NCBI GenBank assembly: GCA_963728845.1
Contig: CAVSLS010000020.1
Span: 1 to 64,000, forward strand
Reading direction: 5' to 3'
Source: Bog-473 sp963728845
GTDB taxonomy: Bacteria; Actinomycetota; Acidimicrobiia; Acidimicrobiales; RAAP-2
DNA length: 64,000 bases
Shown here in pieces: positions 17,368-26,927 of the stretch. A program made the position numbers and the translations under genes. The notes below the pieces were generated by a model, which saw only the letters and a list, made by a program, of their open reading frames with translations, ran no database searches and was not told where the DNA came from. Each line of letters opens with the position of its first letter. Within the stretch, counting starts at the first letter, position 1.

Positions 17368-18823
17368 GTGGCGGCCACCGTCCTCGGCTCGGGGATCGCC
17401 TTTCTCGATTCGACGGTCGTCGGCATCGCCCTCCCCTCCATCAACCGCAGCTTCCACGGCGGGCTCGGTTCGTTGCAGTGGGTCGTCACCGGCTACGCCC
17501 TCACGCTCGCTGCCTTCCTGCTCCTGGGCGGTGCGCTCGGGGACCGCTACGGACGCCGGCGCGTCTTCTCCGTCGGTGTCGTGTGGTTCGCCCTCGCCTC
17601 GGCCTGCTGCGGCGTCGCCCCCGGGGCGGCCTGGCTCATCGGCGCCCGCGTGGTCCAGGGCGTGGGCGCGGCGCTGCTGACGCCGGGCAGCCTGGCCATC
17701 CTGCAGGCGTCGTTCCGGCCCGAGGACCGCGCCCGCGCCATCGGCGCCTGGTCGGGGCTCGGCGGCGTGGCGGGCGCCGCCGGGCCGCTCGTCGGCGGCT
17801 ATCTCCTCTCCGTCGGCTCGTGGCGCTGGGTCTTCTACATCAACCTTCCCTTGGCTGCCGTGGTCCTGGCCATGACGGCCCGCCACGTCCCAGAGTCACG
17901 GGACCCCAGCGGCGCCGGACGCGTCGACCTCCCGGGAGCCGCGCTGGGCGTCGCCTTCCTGGCCGGCCTGACCTACGGGCTCATCGAGGCACCGTCGCGG
18001 GGATGGTCGAGCCCGGCCGTCGTCGCCAGCCTCGCGGTCGCCGCCGTGAGCGCCCCGGTGTTCCTCGTCGTCGAGCACCGCCGGGCCCACCCCATGCTCC
18101 CCCTCGGGTTGTTCCGGGCCCGCCAGTTCAGCGGCGCCAACGCGGTGACATTCGCCGTCTACGGCGCCCTCGGCGGTGCGCTGTTCCTGCTCCCCGTCGA
18201 ACTGCAGATCGTGGCGCACTACAGCCCGCTCGAGTCGGGGCTGGCACTCCTGCCGGTGACGTTGGTCATGCTGGCGTTCTCGGCGCGGTCGGGCCAGCTG
18301 TCGGCGCGCATCGGGCCCCGCCTCCAGATGACGCTCGGGCCCTTCGTCGTGGGCGCCGGGCTCGTCCTGCTGACCCGCGCCACCAATCCGGGGAACTACC
18401 TCACCCAGGTGTTCCCCGCCGTCCTGCTCTTCGCGGTCGGCCTCGCCATCGTCGTCGCACCGCTGACCTCGACGGCGATGGGGGCGGCGCCGGCCGAGCA
18501 CGCCGGCATCGCCTCGGCGGTCAACAACGTCGTGGCCCGGGCGGCGCGGGCTGCTCGCGGTCGCCCTGTTGCCGTTGCTCTCGGGCCTGACCGGCGCCAC
18601 TGCGCTCGGGCCCACCGCACTGGCCACGGGATTCCGGACCGCCATGCTCATCTCGGGCTTCGCCGCAGCCGCCGGCGGTGTCATCGCCGCGCTCACGATC
18701 CGCAATCCGGCGCGCACCCCGGTGGCGGTGGAGCAGTACAGCCGAACCTGGCACTGCGCCGTCGGCAACCCACCGCTGCGTCCGGACCCGGTGCCGGCGG
18801 GCGCGGGCAGGACCGGGCCCTGA
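17368..18823 (+). CDS. MFS drug/proton antiporter, DHA2 family, frameshifted
   Basis: About 484 residues with 14 predicted helices, an EmrB/QacA-type efflux pump. Family motifs: LDSTVVGIALPSI in helix 1, GGALGDRYGRRRVF (motif A), GARVVQGVGAALLTPGSLAI (motif B) and GPLVGGYLLSVGSWRWVFYI (motif C). One shift near 18540-18560 separates the last two helices (LSGLTGATALGPTALATGF). The GTG at 17368 is taken as start, but the ATG at 17301, overlapping the previous stop, would fit if another one-base shift lies in between. Inner membrane; the exported compounds are unknown. Confidence 0.8.
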
Positions 18824-18866
18824 CGTCGACGTGCGGGCGACCCACCGGTCGGCAAAGGTAGGCCCA

Positions 18867-18900
18867 TGCCCCGCACGGCCCGCACGGCCCGCACGGCCCC
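18867..18900. repeat. short tandem repeat of CCCGCACGG
   Basis: Three to four copies of the 9-10 base unit CCCGCACGG(C) lie between the MFS gene and the old yellow enzyme gene, with a further copy after CCACCACCG. They span the point where the start of the next gene must be chosen and may be responsible for the uncertain frame there. Confidence 0.5.
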
Positions 18901-18924
18901 ACCACCGCCCGCACGGCCAGGCCG

Positions 18925-20093
18925 GTGGTCTTCGCCCCGGCGCCCCTCGGCCCGCTCACCCTGCGTAACCGCATCATCAAGGCGGCCACCTTCGAGGGCG
19001 TCACACCGGGCGGCATCGTCAGCGACGCGTTGGTCGACTTCCACCGCCGCGTCGCCGCCGGCGGCGCGGCCATGTCCACGGTGGCCTACCTCGCCGTGGC
19101 ACCCGAAGGGCGGACCGACCGGCACTGCCTGGTTCTGAACGAGGACACCGTCCCGGGCCTGCGCCGGGTCACCGACGCCGTCCACGCCGAGGGGGCCGCG
19201 GCGGCGGCGCAGATCGGTCACGCCGGGCCGGTGGCCAACGCCCGCTCCAACCGGGCCCCGGCGCTCTCGCCCTCGGGGGGCTTCACGCCCATGGGCTGCG
19301 CCTGCGCGCGGTCGACCTGGCCGGGATCGAGCGCATCACCGAGGACTACCGGCGCGCGGCGGCGCTGGCCGTGGAGGCCGGCTTCGACAGCATCGAGGTG
19401 CACGTCGGGCACAACTACCTCTTGAGCGCGTTCCTGAGCCCCAAGCTCAACCGCCGCGACGACCAGTTCGGCGGCACGGTGGAGAACAGAGCCCGCTTCG
19501 CCCGCAACGTCCTGCGCACGGTGCGCGACGCCGCCGGGCCCAAGACGGCGGTCACCGCGAAGTTGAACATGGCCGACGGCGTCGACGGCGGCCTGTGGCT
19601 CGACGAGAGCGTCGAGATCGCCTCGCTCTTCGAGTCCGACGGCGCGCTCGATGCTCTGGAGCTCACCGGCGGCAGCTCACTCGCCAACCCGATGTACCTC
19701 TTCCGGGGCGACGCGCCGCTCCGCGAGTTCGGCGCCACCCTGCCGCCACCGATCCGCCTCGGCTTCCGGGTCGTCGGTCACCGCTTCCTCAAGTCCTACC
19801 CCTACGAGGAGGCCTTCTTCCTCCCGTTCGCCCGGCAGTTCCAGCGCGCGCTGTCCACGCCCGTCATCCTGCTCGGCGGCATCACCGAGCTGGCCACGAT
19901 CGAGTCTGCCCTCGCGGAGGGGTTCGCCTTCGTGGCCATGGCCCGCGCCCTGCTGCGCGAACCCGACCTGCCCAACCGCATGCGGGCCGGCACCTCTGCG
20001 TCGTCGCTGTGCATCCACTGCAACAAGTGCATGCCGACCATCTATTCGGGCACGCGCTGCGTCTTGGTGGCCGACCGCCCCGGTTCCGCCTAG
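18925..20093 (+). CDS. NADH:flavin oxidoreductase, old yellow enzyme family, frameshifted
   Basis: About 388 residues forming an FMN-binding TIM barrel that reduces alkenes conjugated to carbonyls or nitro groups. LGPLTLRNRIIKAATFEG is the N-terminal FMN-binding strand. VHVGHNYLLSAFLSPKLN and RRDDQFGGTVENRARF are the typical central motif (usually HxAHGYLxxxFLSP), here HVGHNYLL. VILLGGITE and GFAFVAMARALLREPDLPNR bind FMN phosphate. CIHCNKCMPT is the C-terminal Cys cluster seen in 2,4-dienoyl-CoA reductase-like members. A missing base near 19298 breaks the frame. The GTG at 18925 is the assumed start. It lies close behind the MFS gene. Confidence 0.8.
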
Positions 20094-21522
20094 GCCCCGA
20101 CCGGCGGCCGGCGCGCCGCCCACGGCGCCGCCTGCTCGAGCTGGCCCGCCAGCGAGAGGATGGTCTCCTCGTCGCCGAAACGGCCCACGAAATGCACGCC
20201 GATCGGCAGCCCGGCCTCGTTCCAATGCAACGGCAGCGAGATCGCGGGCTGACCCGTGACGTTGAAGGGTGGGGTGAACGGGACGTAGGCGGCGGCCCGG
20301 AACAGACCGGCCAGCGGCTCGCCCGGGGGCGAGTCGAAGGTCCCGAGTGGCGCCGGCGGCTCACCCAGCGTCGGCGTCAACAGGACGTCGATCCCCTCGA
20401 AGTATCGGGCGATCTGGCGTGTGATCTTCTGCAGCTCCTGCGACCGAGGCGAGGTACTGCCCCCCGTCGACCGAACGGCCGAGCTCAATGAGGGCCCAGC
20501 TCAACGGCTCGACGTCGCCTTCCTCGACGGGCCGCCCCACCCGCGCCTCCCAGTCGCCGATGGCCCAGGCGTTGCTGCAGGCCCACTGGTTGATGAAATG
20601 AGCCGTGAAGGCGTCCCCGTCGACGTCGAGCGCGGCGCCCTCCACCCGGTGGCCCAGCGACTCGCACAGCGTCGCCGCCGCCCGTACGGCCGCCACACAG
20701 TCGGCATGCACCTCGCTGCCCGTCGGCGACGCGGTCATGACGGCAATGTGCAGCGGCCGAGGCGCGCTGGCGGCCGCGGCGGCGAAGGACGGCCCGCGCC
20801 GGGGCGGGGCCCAGTAGGGATCGCCCGGGACGGGGCCGGCGGTGGCGTCGAGAATCGCCGCGGAATCGCGGACCGAGCGCGTGACCACGTGCTCGGCGAC
20901 GAGGCCGCCCATCATGTCGCCGTAGTTGGGGGCCAGCGAGTTGCGCCCCCTGGTCGGCTTCAACCCGACGAGGCCACAGCACGAGGCCGGGATGCGGATC
21001 GACCCCCCTCCGTCGTTGGCGTGGGCGGCCGGCACCATGCCCGACGCGACCGGCGGCGGCCGACCCGCCGGAGGACCCGCCGGTGGAGTGCTCGGTGTTC
21101 CACGGATTGCGGGAGGGCCCGAAGCGCTGCGGCTCGGCCGTCGGGAGGATGCCGAGCTCGGGCGTGTTGGTCTTGCCGCAGATCACGAAGCCGGCGTCGA
21201 TGTAGCGCTGCGTCAGCTCCTGGGTCGCCGTGGAGGTGTAGTCGCCCGAGAAGGCGGTCCCCTCGTTGAAGGGGGTGCCGGCGAGCTCCGCGCCGAGGTC
21301 CTTCAACAGGAACGGCACGCCGCGGAACGGCCCGTCGGGCAGCTCGCCGGCCGCCTCGCCCCGGGCCCGCTCGAAGAGCTCGTGGATGACCGCGTTCAAC
21401 TGCGGGTTGAGCTTCTCAATGCGCGCGATCGCCTCGTCGACGAGCTCGGACGGCGTGACCTCCTTGCTGCGGACCAGCTCCGCCTGTGCCGTCGCGTCGA
21501 GCCATGCCGTGTCCTCGCTCAT
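20090..21522 (-). CDS. amidase signature family hydrolase, frameshifted twice
   Basis: About 476 residues. It hydrolyses carboxamides using a Ser-cisSer-Lys triad. The Lys is in FLLKDLGAELAGTPF, and the Ser pair is in STGGSSGGSAAA. GGGSIRIPASCCGLVGLKPT is the diagnostic amidase-signature block. The C-terminus has FNVTGQPAISLPL and GLPIGVHFVG. One-base insertions near 21050 and near 20470 must be removed. The start is taken as the ATG at 21522 because TACCGT, a good -10 box, lies 7 bases upstream (leaderless). The 3' end overlaps the old yellow enzyme stop (convergent). The substrate is unknown; aryl or acyl amides are common in the family. Confidence 0.8.
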
Positions 21523-21588
21523 GACGGTCACGGTAGCGAGCCGCGCCCGGCCGCGCCCCGCCGCGCCCGGGCGGGGCCGCGAGGAGCG

Positions 21589-22075
21589 TCAGGCCGGGAC
21601 GGGCTCGGTCGCGACGCCGGACGCCGGACGGCTAGCCCCGGTGCGGATGGCGACGGCCTCGGTCACCGTGACGTCGGCCCCGCAGGCGGTGCAGCGCCGG
21701 CGGTCGTCGAGCTCGCCCCCACAGCCACGATGCTGGAGGATCATCGGCCGCTCGCCCTCGAGTCCGTAGAGGTCACCCCATTGCAGCAGTGCCACCAGCA
21801 CCGGCCACAGGTCGGCGCCCTTGTCGGTGAGGCGGTACTCGTAGCGCGGCGGGCGCTCCTGGTAGGGACGCTTCACCAGCACCCCCTGCTCGACCAGTCG
21901 CTCGAGGCGCGCCTGGAGCACGTTGCGCGCCACGCCCAGATCGCGCTGGAGATCGTCGAAGCGCCGGATGCCCAAGAACACGTCTCGGATGATCAGCAGC
22001 GTCCAGCGCTCGCCCACGACCTCGAGCGCCGACGCGACCGGGCAGTACTGGCTGGGATAGTCGCGGTTCGAGCAT
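21589..22075 (-). CDS. HxlR family regulator with C-terminal zinc ribbon-like tail
   Basis: About 161 residues after repair of a shift near 22060 that joins the ATG at 22075 to the Tyr-Cys-Pro-Val segment. The Cys is the redox-active type conserved in HxlR (YCPVASALEVVGERWTLLI). RFDDLQRDLGVARNVLQARL is the recognition helix region, and PRYEYRLTDKGADLWPVL the wing. After the winged helix there is an extra Cys-rich tail (RGCGGELDDRRRCTACGADV) that looks like a small zinc ribbon, uncommon in the family. Divergent from the MFS pump at 22146, it probably represses it and may respond to quinones or aldehydes (family-based). Confidence 0.75.
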
Positions 22076-22093
22076 CAGCCCAGAATATCGCAC

Positions 22094-22120
22094 ATTTCGG
22101 CGAAATGGGTTGTTTCACAA
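22094..22120. promoter_or_regulatory. palindromes in HxlR/MFS divergent promoter
   Basis: The 70-base gap contains ATTTCG-G-CGAAAT (22094-22106), a perfect inverted repeat, and TTGT-TTC-ACAA (about 22110-22120), another one. Both are placed where an HxlR dimer could block one or both promoters. No clear -10 box is resolved for the MFS gene. Confidence 0.45.
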
Positions 22121-22145
22121 GACTTTCTTCCTTAGAGTACGTTTC

Positions 22146-23623
22146 ATGACAGAACTGACTCTGCAGGGCCCGCCGGGCGCCCCGAGACCCGCCCGGCCGG
22201 CGTTGACCGCCCTGATCGTCCTGACGGGGGTGTTCTTGTCCTCGCTCGATCTGTTCATCGTCAACATCGCCTTCCCGAGCATCTCGGCCACCTACCACGG
22301 TGAGACCCTCAGCTCGCTGTCGTGGGTGCTCAGCGCCTACACCATCGTCTTCGCCGCCGCGCTCGTGCCCGCCGGCCGCTGGGCCGATCGGGCCGGGCGC
22401 AAGAAGGCATTCCTGCTCGGGCTGGCCGTCTTCACGGCGTCCTCCGCACTGTGTGCCGTCGCCCCGTCGCTGGGCTTCCTCGTCGCCGCCCGGGTCCTGC
22501 AGGCGAGTGGCGGCGCGCTCATGCTCCCCACCTCGCTCGGGCTGCTCCTCCCGGCTTTCGGGCCGGAGCGGAAGGGGGCGGCCATCGGCCTGTGGTCGGC
22601 CGTCGGCGGCGCGGCCGCCGCACTCGGTCCCCCGATCGGCGGGCTGCTGGTCCAGGCGAGCTGGCGCTGGGTGTTCCTGGTCAACCTGCCCTTCAGCGTC
22701 GTGGCGCTCATCTTCGGCGTCCGCCTGCTGCACGAGGTGCGCGACCCCGCGGCCCGCAAGGCGGACCTGCTCGGAGCGGGCCTCCTCACGGTGGCGGTGG
22801 CGAGCCTGGTGGCAGGGCTCGTCCAGGGTCCCGACTGGGGCTGGTCGAGCCCGCGCTGTCCTCGGTGCCTTCGCGCTGACGGCGCTCACCGGTACCGGAC
22901 TCGTGCTGCGTTCGTTCGGCCACCCGAACCCGATCCTGGAACCCGCCGTCATCCGCCACCGGGCCGTGGCACTGGCCGACCTCAGCTCCCTCGCCTTCTT
23001 CAGCGGCTTCGGGGCGCTCGTCCTCGGCGGCGTCCTCTTCCTGACGGGCGTGTGGCACGAATCCGTCCTGCGGACCGGCTTCATGATCGCCCCCGGACCG
23101 CTCCTCGCCGGGCTGACCGCGTTCCCTGGAGGTGTGCTGGGCGCGCGGTTCGGCCACCGGGCCGTCGGGCACGGCCGGATCGCTGCTCTTCGCCGCCGGC
23201 GGGTTGTGGTGGGTCACGCACGTGGGCGTGACCCCGGACTGGGCCGGCGCCTACCTGCCGGGCAGCCTCCTCGGCGGGTTCGGCGTGGGCCTGATGCTCC
23301 CCTCGCTGGGCGGCGCGGCGACCGCGCCGCTGCCGCCACAGCGCTTCGCCACCGGTTCCGCGCTCTACGCCATGACCCGCCAGATCGGCGTGGCCCTCGG
23401 GGTGGCCTGCCTCGTCGCCATCCTGGGCACCGCCTCCGGCGCGTCGGCGGTGACCGCATACCACCACGCCTGGATCTTCATGATGGGCTGCAGCCTGCTG
23501 GCCGGCCTGGTGCTCCAGGGCATCGGCGCCCGCGCCACCGAGACCGCCGACGCCTCCACCGCGGCCGAGCCGGCATCCACGGAGCCGATGACGCCCTTGG
23601 TCCCGGTGCCGGCCGAGGCCTAA
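22146..23623 (+). CDS. MFS multidrug efflux pump, DHA2 family, frameshifted twice
   Basis: About 491 residues with 14 helices. LSSLDLFIVNIAFPSI starts helix 1, and GRWADRAGRKKAF is motif A. ARVLQASGGALMLPTSLGLL and GPPIGGLLVQASWRWVFLVN match motifs B and C of EmrB/QacA pumps. Shifts near 22855 and near 23170, each one extra base, split the gene in three. The start ATG at 22146 has no ribosome binding site. Divergent from the HxlR regulator, which probably controls it. The stop overlaps the stop of the convergent APH-like gene by three bases. Confidence 0.8.
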
Positions 23624-24975
23624 CCGCTCTCCGCGGGCAGGTAGGACGGGTTCGCGACCAGCAGCTGGTCGCGCGCGGACGCGGCGAGCGCCGTGGCCAG
23701 GGGCTCCCACCCGTCGTCGAAGTCGCCCGCCCGGATGGCGGCTGCGAGCGAGACGTCGTCGCCGATCCCGAGATCGCGCAGCCGGTACGCGTGCGCTGCA
23801 ATCACGTCCCCGCCCAGCAGGAGCTCGCGCTCCACGATCGCGAGTGCGTTGCGCGCCACCCTTGCTTCGAAGCGCGCTCCGCCGTCGTTGCGCTCCATGA
23901 CGTTCGTCTCGAGGTACTCGCGCACGGCCTCCACCAGCTCCGCCGCCGTCGGCCGCCCGAACGGGGCCACCGGGCTGGCCTTGGCCACGGCCTCGGGGGC
24001 CGGGTCCCCCGGCGCCACGCCGAGCAGCGCGAAGAGGTCCCACTCGCTCTCGCAGACCCGGCGGCCGATGGCGGCCAGCTCGACCGAGCGGGTCGAGCCG
24101 TTCAGGTGCGCCGACGCCTGCAGCGAGCAGATGACGGCCCACTTCACCGTGGCGTGGACCTGCCACCAGTGCACCCGGTCCCGGTCGACTGCGTCGCCAC
24201 CGGCGGCGGCGTACGACCCGAGCAGCTCGTCGAGGGAACCGAACCCACCCACTTCGCCGCTTCCGCCGAAGCGCCACGCGGGCGCGCACAGCCACCCGAT
24301 GTCCTCGGCCGGGTCGCCCGCGTGGGCCAGCTCCCAGTCGAGCACGCCCCGCAGGCCGTCGGAGCCGACGAGAAAGTTGCCGAGGCGGAAGTCGCCGTGC
24401 ACGGTTACCCGGGGTCCCGCGACGGGACGGTGTCGTTCCAACCAGCGCACGCCGAGCTCGAGCGCGGGGCGCGCCTCGCGCAGCGCGTCGAGGAAGGGCA
24501 AGGGGTCGCCCAAAGGGTCGGCGCTCGGGAGCCCCTGAATCGTCTCGGGGTCGATGGTGTGAATGGCGGCGAGCGCCCGGCCGCACTGCGCGGTGAGCAC
24601 CCGGCGGGCCTCGGCCCACTCGGCGTCGCGCAGGATCTTGCGCGGGATCGCCTCGCCCACCAGCCGCTCGACGACCAGCCAGTCGGCGCCCACGTCGTCG
24701 TGCGCTCCCACCGCCACGAGCGCGGGCACCGGGACGCCCGCCGCGCGTGCCGCCTGGAGCAGCGCGCGTTCCATTCGCACCTTCCCACCCTGGGTGGTGC
24801 CATCGCCCCGGTCCATCTGGAGGATCAGCGGGCGGCGCGGCGCCCCGGGCACGTCGAGCTCGAAGGCGCTCGTCACCCTCGACGCGCCCCCCGAGAGCCT
24901 TTGCAGGTCGCGGACCGTGCCGCCGAGATGCGTGCCGAGCGCCGTCGCGAGCTCCTCGCCGCTCAACCGTTCCAT
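23620..24975 (-). CDS. APH-like phosphotransferase fused to DUF6285-like domain
   Basis: An intact 451-residue protein. Residues 1-330 are an aminoglycoside phosphotransferase/ACAD10-type kinase fold: ILQMDRG, then the catalytic loop VTVHGDFRLGNFLVG (HxDxxxxN) and VLDWELAHAGDPAEDIGWL for metal binding. Relatives act with acyl-CoA dehydrogenases on hydroxy-acids, or have unknown small-molecule substrates. Residues about 345-445 (RPTAAELVEAVREYLETNV ... ARNALAIVEREL) match DUF6285, usually a separate neighbouring gene. The fusion supports their joint function. Cytoplasmic. Confidence 0.75.
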   Translation of the reverse strand: MERLSGEELATALGTHLGGTVRDLQRLSGGASRVTSAFELDVPGAPRRPLILQMDRGDGTTQGGKVRMERALLQAARAAGVPVPALVAVGAHDDVGADWLVVERLVGEAIPRKILRDAEWAEARRVLTAQCGRALAAIHTIDPETIQGLPSADPLGDPLPFLDALREARPALELGVRWLERHRPVAGPRVTVHGDFRLGNFLVGSDGLRGVLDWELAHAGDPAEDIGWLCAPAWRFGGSGEVGGFGSLDELLGSYAAAGGDAVDRDRVHWWQVHATVKWAVICSLQASAHLNGSTRSVELAAIGRRVCESEWDLFALLGVAPGDPAPEAVAKASPVAPFGRPTAAELVEAVREYLETNVMERNDGGARFEARVARNALAIVERELLLGGDVIAAHAYRLRDLGIGDDVSLAAAIRAGDFDDGWEPLATALAASARDQLLVANPSYLPAESG

Positions 24976-24996
24976 CGAATGAACCCGTGCCTCTGC

Positions 24997-26011
24997 CTAC
25001 TCGACGGGGACGACGGGCCTCCCGCCGTCGTCGAGTTGGTGCAGGTATTCGCAGATGCCGTAGCCGGTGCGGGTCTCACCGCCGGGTTCCTCGTAGGTCC
25101 AGCGGGCCAGACCCTCGTTGACCATGGTGCCGCCGGCCCGGCCGATGTCGGCCACGCGCAGCACGTCGCCCCGCAGCGGATAGACGCGGCCGCGCTTGTC
25201 CACGACGTCGAGGTGCACGACCTTGTGCGTCACCGCGTCGTCAGCCAGTTCGGTCGTGACCCGCCACTCGACCACCGAGGTGGCCGCCGACCCGTCCCAT
25301 ACCCAACCCCGGTGCAGATCGCCGGCGTCGGTGCCGAGGCGGATGCCTCCGAAGTGCATGTCGTCCCCGACATTGCCATTCCCGAAATTCGATGGAGAAC
25401 CAGCGCCACATCTTCGGACCGCCCCAGCGGCGCGGGCCCCAGGAGCGGTCCCGGTTCCCGTGGGCCCCGAGCCATTCGTGGCGGAGGCCGTCGACCTCGA
25501 GGAAGCCGGTCCAGCGCCCCGCCTGCTCCAGATGCCCCTTGCCGACCGTGCCGGCCGCCGCCGCCGCCTCGGCCGACTTGGGGCCGCCGCTCGGCTGCCC
25601 GTCGGTGCCGATGGCCGGCGTGATGGCGTCGAAGCGGACGTCGAGCACGACCGGGACGGGGCGGGTGGCCGTCTCGCCCCGCACGCACGGGCGCGCCTGG
25701 ACCTCGCCCGCCATGGTGAGCCGCCACGACTGCAGCGCCTCGAGCATCTCGTAGCGAACGGCGCCCACCTCGAGCGCCGTGTCGACCATCTCCCGCTGGT
25801 CTTTGATCCAGCGGTACTCGCCCAGCTCACCCCCGGGGAGCCAGAGCGACAGGCCGACGTCCATCGTGCCCTCGTTGGGCCGGATGCCGATGCGGGTGAA
25901 GAGACCGGAGTCTGTGTGCGGGTCGTAGGCGTTGAAGTAGTACGACTCGCTCCAGGCGCTGTCGCCTTCGACGGGATGGGCGAGGTCGTGTCGTGCGTCG
26001 AGGATCGGCAT
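24997..26011 (-). CDS. AttH/CrtC-like lipocalin-fold protein (DUF7064/7065-like), frameshifted
   Basis: About 337 residues. ARHDLAHPVEGDSAWSESYY, GIRPNEGTMDVGLSLWLPGG, DRSWGPRRWGGPKMWRWF and LGTDAGDLHRGWVW recall a family of two stacked lipocalin-like sheets related to AttH and hydroxyneurosporene synthase. Members are often encoded beside APH-like kinases and SDRs in actinobacterial and proteobacterial lipid or terpenoid degradation clusters. One shift near 25385-25395. The ATG at 26011 lies 2 bases after the SDR stop, so the genes are co-transcribed. Enzyme activity, if any, is unknown (hydratase or isomerase are guesses for the fold). Confidence 0.55.
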
Positions 26012-26013
26012 CG

Positions 26014-26871
26014 CTACACCATTGTCTGTCCGGCGCTCACGTTCAACGCCTCGCCGGTAACCCCCCGCGCCGCATCCGACAGCAGCCAGCAGATGGCATC
26101 CGCGATCTCCTCGGCGCTCTGCAGTCGCCCGAGGGGGATCTCGCGCGCGATGTACGCCGCCAGCCCGTCGGGTCCTCCCATGAGCGTCTCGAACATGGCG
26201 TCCTTGTTGATGAGGTCGGTGTCGACGGTGCCCGGGCACACCGCGTTGACCGCGATGCCGGCCGGTCCGAGCTCGGTGGCCATCGTCTGGGTGAGCAGGA
26301 TGACCCCCGCCTTGGCCGCGCAGTAGGGGCCGAGGAAGGGGAAGGCCCGCTTCCCCGCCTGGCTCGAGACGTTGCAGATCCGCCCGCCCACGCCCTCGGC
26401 GACCATGCGGGCGGCGCACGCCTTCGAGACGAGCCACGTGCCGATGACGTTGACGTCGAGCACGCGCCGGAACTCCGAAGCGGCGACACCGAGCAGGGGG
26501 CCCAGCCCGAACCCGGGCCCACTCCCGCCCGCCACGTTGGCCAGAAGAGTGACGGTCCCCAGTTCCTCGCTGACCTGGGACACCGCCACCTCCACGGCCG
26601 CCTCGTCGGAGACGTCGGCCACGGCGGTGGTGGTCCGTACCCCGAGGGACGTGATCTCGGCCGCCAGCGCCGCCAGGTCGTGACCGCTGCCGATGCCGTG
26701 GAAGGGGGCGTCGGCGTAGGGACGGGCGATGTCGAGGCAGGCGACGTCCGCCCCGCGCCGTGCGAGCCCGAGCGCGGTGGCCCGGCCGATGCCGCGCGGC
26801 CGGGCCGCCCCCGTCACCAACGCCACCCTGCCCGCGAGCGGGCGTTCTTCGGGCGCGTGTGTGAAACTCAC
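26014..26871 (-). CDS. short-chain dehydrogenase/reductase, possibly mycofactocin-type
   Basis: An intact 285-residue protein. ALVTGAARPRGIGRATALGL is the NAD(P) site (TGxxxGIG), and CLDIARP after strand 2 ends in Asp, favouring NAD. The catalytic set is Ser in CNVSSQAG and YCAAK. An insert of about 15 residues (YADAPFHGIGSGHDLAAL) follows strand 2. This is the place where mycofactocin-dependent carveol-type SDRs carry their extra segment, so a tightly held cofactor is possible (inference). It leads the three-gene minus-strand unit SDR, AttH-like, APH-like, and is divergent from the MDR dehydrogenase. Confidence 0.8.
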   Translation of the reverse strand: MSFTHAPEERPLAGRVALVTGAARPRGIGRATALGLARRGADVACLDIARPYADAPFHGIGSGHDLAALAAEITSLGVRTTTAVADVSDEAAVEVAVSQVSEELGTVTLLANVAGGSGPGFGLGPLLGVAASEFRRVLDVNVIGTWLVSKACAARMVAEGVGGRICNVSSQAGKRAFPFLGPYCAAKAGVILLTQTMATELGPAGIAVNAVCPGTVDTDLINKDAMFETLMGGPDGLAAYIAREIPLGRLQSAEEIADAICWLLSDAARGVTGEALNVSAGQTMV

Positions 26872-26927
26872 CAGGCAAACGTAGCGACGAATGCGGGCGG
26901 TCGCGCCGTCCGGGGGGTGGTGCTGGC

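Noticed and set aside
22300..25623. 1107-residue plus-strand frame over the MFS end and the APH gene
   Set aside because: Only its first part (about 22860-23170) is the real MFS frame; the rest is antisense to the intact APH-like gene and has no family motifs, as expected from high GC.
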